Part shown: positions 1 through 12,192 of the stretch, piece after piece
Numbering within the stretch: the first letter of the stretch is position 1
Layout of the letters: every line of letters starts with the position of its first letter
NCBI GenBank assembly: GCA_023665085.1
Contig: JAMPEQ010000007.1
Coordinates: forward strand, 79,877-143,876
DNA: 64,000 nt
Origin: Bacteroides sp.
GTDB lineage: Bacteria > Bacillota > Clostridia > Oscillospirales > Acutalibacteraceae
Direction: 5' to 3'
Made by a program: the position numbers and the translations under genes
The notes under the pieces: model-generated
Seen by the model: only the letters and a program-made list of their open reading frames with translations
What the model was told of the DNA's origin: nothing
Database searches by the model: none

Positions 1-496
1 TTTTTGATGCAGAATAATAAATCTGATAACCTGTCGCACCGCTTACTGCCTTATATTTTACTGTATTAACACCACACGCAGAGCTTGAAACAGAATATCC
101 TAACGGAACTGCCGGAACAGTCTTTACACTCTTGACAGCGGATGTCTTTTTTTTCTTACCGTTTACTGCAGTTACTTTATAATAATAGGTTTTTCCGCAG
201 GTAAGCTTTTTATCTGTATAGCTGACAGTTGAATTTTTCTTAATTGTCTTAACAGCCTTATAACCACTTGATTTTTTTGTAGAGCGGTAAACAACATATT
301 TTTTTGCAGAGCTGACTTTTTTCCAGCTTATTTTTGCAGTTGAATATGAACTGCTTTTTACTGTAACGCTTGGAGCTTTAAGACTTGCAGCATATGCAAC
401 AATACCTGTATCTTCAGCAATAAACGCATCAACAGCAAAAAATGATGTAAATGCCATTACAGCACACAAAATCATAATTAATTTATTATTTTTCAT
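1..496 (-). CDS. Secreted fibronectin type III-like repeat protein (N-terminal part)
   Basis: The reading frame starts at an ATG at 496 (AGGAG about 10 bases upstream) and runs off the left edge without a stop, so only the first 165 residues are visible. Residues 1-35 look like a signal peptide: MKNNK, then a hydrophobic stretch and an Ala-rich end. From about residue 38 there is a fibronectin type III-like repeat (ISWKKVSSAKKYVVYRS, then a YTDKKL and YYYKVTAVN strand pattern), and a second repeat begins near residue 140 (VSGATGYQIYYS). Such repeats are common in surface and cell-wall associated proteins of gut Clostridia. The enzyme or binding module they serve, if any, is outside the window. 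Confidence 0.75.
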   Translation of the reverse strand, partial: MKNNKLIMILCAVMAFTSFFAVDAFIAEDTGIVAYAASLKAPSVTVKSSSYSTAKISWKKVSSAKKYVVYRSTKKSSGYKAVKTIKKNSTVSYTDKKLTCGKTYYYKVTAVNGKKKKTSAVKSVKTVPAVPLGYSVSSSACGVNTVKYKAVSGATGYQIYYSASK

Positions 497-601
497 CCCT
501 GTTCTCTCCTAATAAATTAACAAAAGTATATTAATCATCAGTATTTTATCACATTGTCTAAAAGTTTTCAATAACACAAATTATAATTTATATTTACTTT
601 A

Positions 602-3600
602 TTAATTTATGTTTTCCTTTTCTTCTTTTATCTTTGACATTATTCTGAGTGTTTCTGCCATTGTTTCAAGGTTTGATTCGCCTGTATCAAGCCTTATTGC
701 AATATACGGTCTCTTGCCTGCTGACAGAGTAACCCTGCCTTTCATAAAGGCATTCAAAACTGCCACAGTTCTGATATCAGGATCAGGCAAATAAAAAAGC
801 AATGATCCGTTTCGCTGAACAACATCTGTAATACCCAGTAAAAGAGCCGTATTACGCATCAAGGCAATCTCAACCAAACCGCATACAGCAGTCGGAGGCT
901 TTCCGAAACGGTCAGTAAGCTCATCATAAACATCATTTGCGTCCTCATCATTTTTAATATTAGCAATACGCTTATACATAGCAAGACGCTGAGATGTGGA
1001 AATAATATAGTTTTCAGGGATATGAGCATCCAAAGAAATATCTATCAGGCACTCTTTCTCCTTTTCAACCTCTTCTTCCGTAACCTCGCCTTTTTCCAAA
1101 GCTACTGCCTCTTCTAAAATTTTGAGATACATATCATAGCCGACAGCCTCAAGATGTCCATGCTGTTTATTTCCAAGCAAAGAGCCTGCACCTCGGATTT
1201 CCAAATCCCTCATAGCAATCTTAAAGCCTGAGCCGAATTCGGTATATTCTCTGATTGCCTCCAGTCTGCGTGTTGCAACATCGGTAAGCTCTTTTCCTCG
1301 TGTAAAGGTAAAATATGCATATGCTCTTCTTGAAGATCTTCCTACTCTTCCTCGAATCTGATGCAGCTGAGCAAGACCGAGTCTGTCGGCATTTTCAATT
1401 ATAAGAGTATTGCAGTTGGGAACATCGACGCCTGTCTCTATAATTGTAGTGCATACAAGAACATCTATATCACCGTCAAGAAGCTGTTTCCACACCTTTG
1501 ACAGCTGTTCCTCTGTCATTTTTCCATGGGCAATTCCGACATTTGCATCCGGAAGAGATTTTTTTAGCTGCAATGCCTTATGCTCAATAGTTTCAACACT
1601 GTTATGCAGATAATAACACTGACCGCCTCTGTTTATTTCTCTTTCCATTGCCTCAACAACAATATCATTGTCATATTCAACAACATATGTCTGCACCGGA
1701 TGTCTCTCACCGGGGGCCTCTTCAATAAGGCTCATATCTCTTATTCCGCTCATTGCCATATTAAGAGTTCTCGGAATAGGTGTTGCAGACAAGGTAAGAA
1801 CATCAACACGCGGAAACTTCTCTTTAATTTTTTCTTTTTGAGCAACACCGAAGCGCTGTTCTTCATCAATAATAAGCAGTCCTAAATCCTTAAACTGAAT
1901 ACTTTTTCCAAGCAGTTTATGAGTACCGATAAGAAGATCCACATTACCGTCTTTTACCTTCTGTATAACCTCTTTCTGCTTTGACGGACTTACAAAACGT
2001 GAAAGCATTTCAACATTCACCGGAAACGGCTCTAATCTTTTAAGAGCAGTCTGAAAATGCTGCATTGCCAGCACTGTTGTCGGCACAAGAATAGCACACT
2101 GCTTTCCGTCACCTATACATTTGAACACTGCACGCAGAGCAACCTCGGTTTTACCGAAACCAACATCACCGCAAAGCAGTCTGTCCATAGGTGATGATTT
2201 TTCCATATCTCGTTTTATTTCGTCACTGCATCTTAGCTGATCATCGGTTTCATCATATTCAAAACGAAGCTCAAAGTCACGCTGTAAATCGGTATCCTGT
2301 GAAAAAGCAAAGCCCTTTGTGCTCATACGCTTTGCATAAAGTGCAATAAGCTCCTTTGCCATATCCTTTACAGATTCACGAACTCTGGCTTTTGTCTTTT
2401 TCCAGTCACCAGAACCAAGCCGATTGACCTTAACTCTTGTTTCCTCTTTAGGTCCGATATATTTTGAAACCAAATCCAGCTGAGTTACGGGAACATAAAG
2501 AGTATCTCCCTTTGCATAGCTGATTTTTATATAGTCTTTCTTTACCTTATCAAGCTCAAGAGCATGAATGCCCTCAAAAATGCCTATGCCGTGAATATTA
2601 TGAACAATATAATCACCTACTGAAAGCTCATCAAGTGAATGTATGGAATTTTTTGACTTTGCTTTTTTAGGTTTTTTAGAGCTTTGAGAGGTTTTTGAAT
2701 GTGTCATAACTGCCAGCTTAATCTGAGTAAACTGAAAGCCTGACGGCAAAGTTCCGCAGAGAATATTTATTGCCTTTTGCTGAAGCTGTTTCGGTCGTTT
2801 TTCAAAAAAAACAGCGTCATAGCCCATATCGTTAATATCTTCACAAAGAGCCCTTGCACCTCTTGATGTACCTGCCATAATGCATATGGTATATCCACCC
2901 TTGACAAGACCAAAAAGCTCTTCCTTAAGCTGACTTAAAGTTCCTGACCATGCATTAAGGCTCTGAACTGTAAAATTAGCCAAATGCTTTACAGGTGTGT
3001 CAAAGCTGCCTCTTGGAAGAGAATCCATATAGACAGCTGAATATTTGCTGTAAACATCTGTAAGCTCTGTAAAATCAAGACTGAATTTATCAAGTCCTTT
3101 GCACAAAGTGCCGTCCTCAACAAACCACTTTAAGTCCTCTAAATTAAGCCTTTCCTGCTTCTGACATTTTTCTTTGACTCTGGCACTTTCAACAATAAAA
3201 AGCCTGCCCTCAAAATAATCAAAAATACCTGATGATTTATAACAAAGAGGCAAATACTTATCAAGGCAGTTAATATAAGCATCCTGACGCAGACGTTCTG
3301 AATCGGAATAAAGCTTTTCACGAGCCTTTATTGCCTTGCCCTTAAGACTTTTTGCCAGACTGTCAATACTGTCAGCAAGCTTATTTTTGTCATCAACCAA
3401 GACTTCGGCGGCGGGTGTTATGCTGACTTTTTCAAGATTTTTTGTACGTCTTTGAGTATACAAATCGAATGAACTGATAGTGTCAACATTATCTCCCCAC
3501 AGCTCAATTCTTACAGGTTCATCAAGATATGCAGGAAAAATGTCTATAATCCCGCCGCGAACTGCAAACTGGCTTGTTCCGTCAACCTGATCAAACCTCG

Positions 3601-4078
3601 AATATCCCGAAGCAATCAATTTATTCTCAAGGTCACTAATATCTATTTCATCATTTACGGCAATATTAAAGCTGTATTCCTTCAGCTTATTCGGCGGCAT
3701 AGTATACTGGCATGCAGCATTTACTGACATTACCACAGCACTGTAATCACCTTTTATAATACGTGAAAGCACACCGAGACGGATATGCTCAAACTCTCTG
3801 CTGACACCCGACACCTCAACAAAGGTGAATTCCCTTGAAGGATAAAGAAGAACATTATCCTGAAGCTCTGCAAGGCACTCATGCACCTTTACTGCTGTTG
3901 CCTCGTCAGGTGTAACTACAAAAGCTTTTTCACCCTTTTCACACAGTGAGTGTATTAAAAAGCACTTTGTTATATCAGAAAGCCCGATAGCCCCAATCGG
4001 TGCAGACAGGGTGTCTATACTTTGACTGAGGCTCAAAAATTCTTTACTTTTATTAAATTCATTTGAAAAACAGGACAT
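602..4078 (-). CDS. mfd: Transcription-repair coupling factor Mfd
   Basis: Mfd removes RNA polymerase stalled at DNA lesions and recruits UvrA. At 1158 residues it has the full family length. Visible parts are the UvrB-like N-terminal region, the RNA-polymerase interaction domain (LDELSVGDYIVHNIHGIGIF), the RecG-like translocase with Walker A GDVGFGKTEVA and the box LLIIDEEQRFGV, and helicase motif VI near QIRGRVGRSSRRAYAYF. It lies just downstream of pth on the same strand, the order also seen in Bacillus. The stop is followed by the short gap to the secreted protein at the left edge. Identification is secure. Confidence 0.97.
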   Translation of the reverse strand: MSCFSNEFNKSKEFLSLSQSIDTLSAPIGAIGLSDITKCFLIHSLCEKGEKAFVVTPDEATAVKVHECLAELQDNVLLYPSREFTFVEVSGVSREFEHIRLGVLSRIIKGDYSAVVMSVNAACQYTMPPNKLKEYSFNIAVNDEIDISDLENKLIASGYSRFDQVDGTSQFAVRGGIIDIFPAYLDEPVRIELWGDNVDTISSFDLYTQRRTKNLEKVSITPAAEVLVDDKNKLADSIDSLAKSLKGKAIKAREKLYSDSERLRQDAYINCLDKYLPLCYKSSGIFDYFEGRLFIVESARVKEKCQKQERLNLEDLKWFVEDGTLCKGLDKFSLDFTELTDVYSKYSAVYMDSLPRGSFDTPVKHLANFTVQSLNAWSGTLSQLKEELFGLVKGGYTICIMAGTSRGARALCEDINDMGYDAVFFEKRPKQLQQKAINILCGTLPSGFQFTQIKLAVMTHSKTSQSSKKPKKAKSKNSIHSLDELSVGDYIVHNIHGIGIFEGIHALELDKVKKDYIKISYAKGDTLYVPVTQLDLVSKYIGPKEETRVKVNRLGSGDWKKTKARVRESVKDMAKELIALYAKRMSTKGFAFSQDTDLQRDFELRFEYDETDDQLRCSDEIKRDMEKSSPMDRLLCGDVGFGKTEVALRAVFKCIGDGKQCAILVPTTVLAMQHFQTALKRLEPFPVNVEMLSRFVSPSKQKEVIQKVKDGNVDLLIGTHKLLGKSIQFKDLGLLIIDEEQRFGVAQKEKIKEKFPRVDVLTLSATPIPRTLNMAMSGIRDMSLIEEAPGERHPVQTYVVEYDNDIVVEAMEREINRGGQCYYLHNSVETIEHKALQLKKSLPDANVGIAHGKMTEEQLSKVWKQLLDGDIDVLVCTTIIETGVDVPNCNTLIIENADRLGLAQLHQIRGRVGRSSRRAYAYFTFTRGKELTDVATRRLEAIREYTEFGSGFKIAMRDLEIRGAGSLLGNKQHGHLEAVGYDMYLKILEEAVALEKGEVTEEEVEKEKECLIDISLDAHIPENYIISTSQRLAMYKRIANIKNDEDANDVYDELTDRFGKPPTAVCGLVEIALMRNTALLLGITDVVQRNGSLLFYLPDPDIRTVAVLNAFMKGRVTLSAGKRPYIAIRLDTGESNLETMAETLRIMSKIKEEKENIN

Positions 4079-4096
4079 AACCCTATCTACGCCCCT

Positions 4097-4693
4097 TTAC
4101 GAATTATATAAATTCATCGCCTTATCAATTTCATCATTTACCATAAGACGAACCGCATTTGTTGTATTTTCAAGTGCAGATTTCAAATTGCCTTCCATAT
4201 CCTTAGGAAATCTGCCAAGCACCCATGCTGCCAGATCATACTCAGGATTAGGCTTTTTGCCGACACCTATTTTAACTCTCGGAAAATTTTCACAACCAAG
4301 ATGCGCTATTATGCTTTTTATGCCGTTATGACCGCCGGCAGAGCCTTTTCTGCGAATTCTTGTATGACCGACATCAAGCGAAATATCATCATATAAAACA
4401 ATGATATTCTCTGCCGGAACTTTATAAAACTTTGCAGCTTCTCCCACAGCTTCACCGCTGTTGTTCATCATAGTCTGAGGCTTCATCAAAAGACAACGTC
4501 TGCCATTTATAACAGCGTCACCGATCAAAGCATGATGCTTAAGCTTTTTTATATTAATATTTTCTTCAATAGCAAGTAAATCCATTGCAAGAAATCCTGC
4601 ATTATGCCTTGTCATTTCATACTTAGCACCCGGATTTCCAAGGCCTACAATAATATAATCGTATGCACCGTTATTTTTCTTAAAACTAAACAT
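4097..4693 (-). CDS. pth: Peptidyl-tRNA hydrolase
   Basis: Releases tRNA from peptidyl-tRNAs dropped by ribosomes. Family motifs are clear: IVGLGNPGAKYEMTRHNAGF (catalytic His), KPQTMMNNSG, IIVLYDDISLDVG and RRKGSAGGHNGIKSI. The open frame extends to 4771, but the extra 26 residues overlap the preceding gene and are not family-like. The ATG at 4693 gives 198 residues, the usual size, and overlaps the end of the CorC-type gene by 8 bases, which suggests translational coupling. mfd follows after an 18-base gap, so pth and mfd are probably co-transcribed. Confidence 0.95.
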   Translation of the reverse strand: MFSFKKNNGAYDYIIVGLGNPGAKYEMTRHNAGFLAMDLLAIEENINIKKLKHHALIGDAVINGRRCLLMKPQTMMNNSGEAVGEAAKFYKVPAENIIVLYDDISLDVGHTRIRRKGSAGGHNGIKSIIAHLGCENFPRVKIGVGKKPNPEYDLAAWVLGRFPKDMEGNLKSALENTTNAVRLMVNDEIDKAMNLYNS

Positions 4694-5951
4694 TTTCTTC
4701 TTTTTCGTTTTCCTTAACAATAATTTTAATATCCTGTGCTCTTCTGCCGTCAACAGTAAGCACAAGCGCAATCAGCTCATCAGTTTCAAAAGTATCATCA
4801 ACTTCGGGAATTTTATCAGTATTCTGCATTACCCAGCCGTTGACAGTGGAAATTTCTTTTTCTTCCTTGAAAATATGAAAATAATCATAAAAATCATCGA
4901 TTGAGGTGCTGCCCTGAACAATATATTCATTATCACCTATTTGTTCAATATCATATTCAACCTCATCATGCTCATCCCAAATTTCACCAACAAGCTCTTC
5001 TAATATATCCTCAAGAGTAACAATGCCCTCTGTTCCGCCAAATTCGTCAATGACAACAGCCAGATGTGTTTTATTCTTCTGGAATATTTTAAGAAGCTTT
5101 GAAATTTTAGTATCGGGCGATACAACGGGAACAGGCTTCAGCACTGTGCGGATAGACTTAAGATTTCGTTTTCTTGCAGACTGAAAATCTCTTTCATGAA
5201 TAATGCCGACAATATTATCAATATCACCGATATAAACAGGCAGTCTGCTGAAATTTGTAGTATTGAACACACGTTCAATTTCATTAAGCGGAGCATATTT
5301 ATCAACTGCTTCAACATCAATTCGCGGAACCAGTATATCACTTACATCAATATCATCAAATTCAATTGAGGAATGTATAAGCTCACTTTCATTTTCATCA
5401 ATTTCTCCGCCTGTATGTGCCTCGTCAACATAGGTTTTCAGCTCTTCTTCAGTTACAATATCCATACCGCCTGTTTTAAAAATCTTATTCATCAAAAGCT
5501 TCCAGCCTTTGAAGAAAAGGTTGAGAGGTGTAAAAACTATAATAAAAAAGCGAATTATCGGAGCAATTATAATTACCATTTTTTCTGCCTTTTCTTTGGC
5601 AATAGTCTTAGGTGTTACTTCACCGAAAATCAAAACAACAACAGTCATAACAATAGTAGATACTGTTGCACCAAGATCGCTGTTATCGCCGAGTATTCCA
5701 GTAAAAAACAGCGTAGCAATAGAGGTACAGGCAATATTTACAATATTATTACCTATGAGAACAGTTGACAGAACCATATCATAATTTTCACTCAGCACAA
5801 GTGCTCTGTCAATTGCTTTATTTGATTTTCCATCCTTTTTCATAGCCTTAAGCTTTACTCTGTTGAGCGAAGAAAAAGCTGTTTCTGCCCCTGAAAAAAA
5901 GCTGCTGAAAAGCACTAGTATTATCATTACAATCAGTAATGGTGTATTCAT
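4686..5951 (-). CDS. CNNM/CorC-type membrane transporter with CBS pair
   Basis: A 421-residue integral membrane protein of the HlyC/CorC (CNNM) family, generally linked to magnesium or cobalt efflux. The first ~190 residues form the CNNM transmembrane domain (TM segments near 3-23, 60-85, 95-115 and 130-150; GAETAFSSLN near the N-terminus). Two CBS domains follow (DILVPRIDVEAV...VGIIHERDF and TVLKPVPVVSPDTKISKLLKIFQ...VIDEFGGTEGIVTLEDILEELVGEIWDE), then the CorC_HlyC domain. Older annotation as a hemolysin is misleading. It is the first gene of the convoy CNNM-pth-mfd. Transported ion not determinable here. Confidence 0.92.
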   Translation of the reverse strand: MNTPLLIVMIILVLFSSFFSGAETAFSSLNRVKLKAMKKDGKSNKAIDRALVLSENYDMVLSTVLIGNNIVNIACTSIATLFFTGILGDNSDLGATVSTIVMTVVVLIFGEVTPKTIAKEKAEKMVIIIAPIIRFFIIVFTPLNLFFKGWKLLMNKIFKTGGMDIVTEEELKTYVDEAHTGGEIDENESELIHSSIEFDDIDVSDILVPRIDVEAVDKYAPLNEIERVFNTTNFSRLPVYIGDIDNIVGIIHERDFQSARKRNLKSIRTVLKPVPVVSPDTKISKLLKIFQKNKTHLAVVIDEFGGTEGIVTLEDILEELVGEIWDEHDEVEYDIEQIGDNEYIVQGSTSIDDFYDYFHIFKEEKEISTVNGWVMQNTDKIPEVDDTFETDELIALVLTVDGRRAQDIKIIVKENEKEENV

Positions 5952-5988
5952 TGTAATTTCTCCTAAAAATATTTATTTATAATGTCAT

Positions 5989-6020
5989 AAAAGCGTGCAG
6001 AATTATCATGCACGCTTTTT
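5989..6020 (-). terminator. Rho-independent terminator after the radical SAM gene
   Basis: Arms AAAAGCGTGCA (5989-5999) and TGCACGCTTTTT (6009-6020) pair over 11 bases. Read on the minus strand the stem follows the stop of the radical SAM gene and ends in a T-run. It separates that gene from the CorC-type transporter. Confidence 0.75.
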
Positions 6021-6072
6021 ATATTTTTATTTTAGCCAAACAAAATCGAATAAAACAGGACTTATCTAAGTA

Positions 6073-7500
6073 TTACTCTGTTTTCACAAATTCTGAAAAC
6101 TCTCTTTCCTCATCAGGTTTTTCATAATTGTACATGTTTTCATCCTTAACATGCTTTGCAATATATTCATCACGATTAAAGAGTTCATCTGCCTTAACCT
6201 TCCAGGCTTTAGCAGCATTGATAGTTTTATCAAACAAATCATTTGCACTTTCAGGATGCTGCATTTCTGTTGAATAAGCACCTGTGTCCTTAACCATTTT
6301 ACTGATAGCACCCGGATTATCAAGCACCGGACAAGGACGAAGCATGTTATTTGAGAAAGGCTGATTTCTCTTATAAGCCATAAATATAGGACTCTTAAGA
6401 GCATCAAGCACAGAACACTTTTTAATATTCACATTTGAATAATGAACAAAAGCACAAGGCTCGCAATCACCATTTGCATTAATGTGGAAATAATGACGTC
6501 CGCCGGCAATACAGCCCTGTACATACTCACCGTCATTCCAGAAATCAAGAGCAAATATAGGCTTTGTCTTTCTCCATTCATGCATTTTTTTATACATTGT
6601 TGCTCTCTGATCAGGGGTAGCCATAAGCTCTGTTACAGCACCGTTTCCCGTAGGCATATATGTAAAGAACCATGCAAATTTTACGCCTTTGTCAATAAGC
6701 CAGTCAATATACTCATCTGATGAAAGAACATCTGTATTCTTGCTGGTATAGCATAATGATGCACCAAAAGGAATACCTCTGTTCTTAAGTCTTTTCATTG
6801 CTGCAGTACATTTGCTGAAAGTACCCTCTCCGCGACGAAAATCATTCTCTGCCTCATAACCCTCAATGGAAAATGCAGGGAAGAAATTACCTACCTCACC
6901 GATTTCATCTGCAAAGCTGTCATCAATAAGAGTACCATTTGTAAAGCTCATAAAGATACAATCAGGATTTTCTCTGCACAGACGCATAAGATCGGCTCTG
7001 CGCATTGTAGGCTCACCACCTGTATATAGATACATATATGTACCAAGCTCTTTACCCTGACTGATAATTCTTGCCAAATCATCATATGAAAGCGAGCTTT
7101 CATGACCATACTCAGCAGCCCAGCAGCCTGTGCATTTCAGATTACATGCGGCAGTCGGATCCATAAGAATAGCCCAAGGTACATTACAGCCGTGTTTTTC
7201 AATATTTTCCATTCTGATAGAATAACTGTTGATAGCAACATTCATCATAGGCGGAATCATTTTAGTAAGAAAACCTTCGTCTGTGTCGCAAATAAGACTT
7301 TTCGCAAATCTCATCCAGTTGTTATCAGAATCATCAAGCACCTTATGCAGACCGGCATAAGTAGATCTGTTTACCTTCTTAACATCAGCTTTTTCAAGCA
7401 GGCTGAGAATTCTTGGTGCATTTCTGTTGAAATCCTTTCTTGCGTATTTTACTGCCTCTTTGACTGCAAAGGTCATAGCAGATTCTTTTATAGATTTCAT
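6073..7500 (-). CDS. Radical SAM protein with C-terminal SPASM-like Cys region
   Basis: A 475-residue radical S-adenosylmethionine protein. The [4Fe-4S] motif is CNLKCTGC (Cys119, 123, 126), followed by the glycine-rich YLYTGGEPTMR. A C-terminal Cys set (GDCEPCAFVHYSNVNIKKCS and RPCPVLDNPG) resembles a SPASM-type auxiliary cluster, found in enzymes that modify peptides or sulfatases. No precursor peptide gene lies next to it, and its substrate cannot be deduced. It stands alone between the GH2 gene and the CNNM transporter, with its own terminator. The ~100-residue N-terminal extension before the radical SAM core is helical and is part of this family of conserved Clostridia proteins. Confidence 0.88.
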   Translation of the reverse strand: MKSIKESAMTFAVKEAVKYARKDFNRNAPRILSLLEKADVKKVNRSTYAGLHKVLDDSDNNWMRFAKSLICDTDEGFLTKMIPPMMNVAINSYSIRMENIEKHGCNVPWAILMDPTAACNLKCTGCWAAEYGHESSLSYDDLARIISQGKELGTYMYLYTGGEPTMRRADLMRLCRENPDCIFMSFTNGTLIDDSFADEIGEVGNFFPAFSIEGYEAENDFRRGEGTFSKCTAAMKRLKNRGIPFGASLCYTSKNTDVLSSDEYIDWLIDKGVKFAWFFTYMPTGNGAVTELMATPDQRATMYKKMHEWRKTKPIFALDFWNDGEYVQGCIAGGRHYFHINANGDCEPCAFVHYSNVNIKKCSVLDALKSPIFMAYKRNQPFSNNMLRPCPVLDNPGAISKMVKDTGAYSTEMQHPESANDLFDKTINAAKAWKVKADELFNRDEYIAKHVKDENMYNYEKPDEEREFSEFVKTE

Positions 7501-7641
7501 AAAAAATCCTCACTTTTTCACCAAAACTTATTTTTGCTAAGTATTTTGTTATAATTCTGCAAAATCAAATATATCCCTTTTAAATAAAAATGTCAAGATA
7601 AATTTATTTTACAGGATTTTAAAGCGTAGTTAATAATAGAA

Positions 7642-10725
<3,084 letters not shown>

Positions 10726-11343
10726 TTATCGTCTGTGATATTTGCCCTCCTGATAGCCCTCCTGCTTAATACATACGCCGACACTGCGAAGCAGAATAAC
10801 CAAATCAAGTTTTAAGGACCAGTTATCACAATAAAGCTTGTCATACTTCATTTTTTTCACAAGAGAAATACTGTCTCTTCCCTTAATCTGAGCCATTCCC
10901 GTAAGTCCCGGTCTGAATCGATACACACCATATTCAAGTCTCATTCGATGTGCTCTCATTTCTGATGAAATCAGCGGTCTCGGGCCTACAAAGCTCATAT
11001 CGCCTTTAAGAATATTCCAAAGCTGAGGAAGCTCATCAAGGCTGGTTTTTCTAAGGAAATTACCCACCTTTGTTATATACTGGTCAGGATTTTCCAATTC
11101 AGCAGTAGCAACATTAGGTGTATCATTTCTCATTGTCTGAAACTTATAAATCTTAAACGGCTTTCCCCGTCTGCCCCGTCGCTCATGACTGAAAAACACA
11201 CTTGTATTTGGTGTCAGCAAATTTGCGATACATATTATTAAAAACAGAGGAGAAAGCACAATAAGTGCTAAAAAGGACATAACAATATCAAACAATCGTT
11301 TAATTTTTGTAGGTCCTAAATATTTTTTTAACTTCTTTTTCAT
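10726..11343 (-). CDS. Undecaprenyl-phosphate sugar-1-phosphate transferase
   Basis: A 205-residue bacterial sugar transferase (WbaP/WcaJ/PglC-like core) that starts assembly of a surface polysaccharide or glycan by moving a sugar phosphate to undecaprenyl phosphate. It has one membrane segment (residues ~17-40, FDIVMSFLALIVLSPLFLIICIANLL) and the family motifs FFSHERRGRRGKPFKIYKFQTM, KTSLDELPQLWNILKGDMSFVGPRPL and YRFRPGLTGMAQIKGRDS. Other polysaccharide genes do not flank it, which is unusual, though a polysaccharide-type ABC permease lies at 19.9 kb and tagD at 41.3 kb. The sugar specificity is not predictable. Confidence 0.92.
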   Translation of the reverse strand: MKKKLKKYLGPTKIKRLFDIVMSFLALIVLSPLFLIICIANLLTPNTSVFFSHERRGRRGKPFKIYKFQTMRNDTPNVATAELENPDQYITKVGNFLRKTSLDELPQLWNILKGDMSFVGPRPLISSEMRAHRMRLEYGVYRFRPGLTGMAQIKGRDSISLVKKMKYDKLYCDNWSLKLDLVILLRSVGVCIKQEGYQEGKYHRR

Positions 11344-11566
11344 CTACGCAACCCTATTATTTAAAATCACAACTATTTAATAGATTTAAAATATATTCTA
11401 TAAATATAAACAATGCATAAACTTATGCTGGAATTATATCACAAGTTATAACACAAGTAAATCAAATATGCAATTTTTTTATAATAATTTTAATTAGTGT
11501 TGCCAATTTCTTAATATTTATATATAATAATAAATATCTAATTATTTTATAGAAAGCGGTATTATT

Positions 11567-12160
11567 ATGAAAAAAATTATATTAACACTTTTATGTGCAC
11601 TTTTAGTTATCAGTTGCTTTTCAGGATGTTCAAAAACCAGCAACGAGCTTACAGAAGAAAATGTTAAAGCAACTGTAGATATTGTAACAACAGCACTGCA
11701 GAATTTCGACACAGAGGATTTAGACACATATGTCGAATCATCAACGCTCCAAATCATTGCGGGCTATGCCGAAAAGCATCAGCAGTTTACCGATTTGGGC
11801 AAGGCGTTGTTTGAAAATCTTACCGTTGAGACAGGAACAATTGATCTGGAAAACAATACTGTTACTCTTTACGTAAAAAACAAAGATCTGTATGATGTGG
11901 CATCTGATTTTGCAAATGGGTTAAAAAGCAGTTATTCCTCATTTCAGCTGCTTTCAAAGCTCAGTGACGAGGAATTTTTAGATACAAATCTTTCACAGCT
12001 TTGTCAGAATATTGATAATGCAGAAATGCAGACAAGCTCATATGAAATTCTTTTGACAATCAAACAGGAGAAAAAAAATCTGGTGCTCAGTTTTAACAGC
12101 AATGCTGAAAACGCAGTATCAGGCGGTGCATTAGATGCTATTACAGCTATTTATAAGTAA
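11567..12160 (+). CDS. Putative lipoprotein of unknown function
   Basis: A 197-residue protein with a lipoprotein signal: MKKIILTLLCALLVISCFSGC, with Cys at residue 21 as the likely lipid-modified residue. The mature part is acidic, rich in Ser/Thr and predicted mixed alpha/beta. I do not recognise a domain, although size and composition resemble small DUF5105-type lipoproteins. It stands 32 bases before a pair of ABC exporter genes in the same direction, so it may belong to their operon and act as an extracellular accessory or immunity-like factor. That role is inference. Confidence 0.7.
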   Translation: MKKIILTLLCALLVISCFSGCSKTSNELTEENVKATVDIVTTALQNFDTEDLDTYVESSTLQIIAGYAEKHQQFTDLGKALFENLTVETGTIDLENNTVTLYVKNKDLYDVASDFANGLKSSYSSFQLLSKLSDEEFLDTNLSQLCQNIDNAEMQTSSYEILLTIKQEKKNLVLSFNSNAENAVSGGALDAITAIYK

Positions 12161-12192
12161 TAGCTCAATGATAATATACAAGGAAAACAACT

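Noticed and set aside
7102..7554. 150-codon plus-strand frame opposite the radical SAM gene
   Set aside because: Antisense shadow of a well-supported gene; no start signals.
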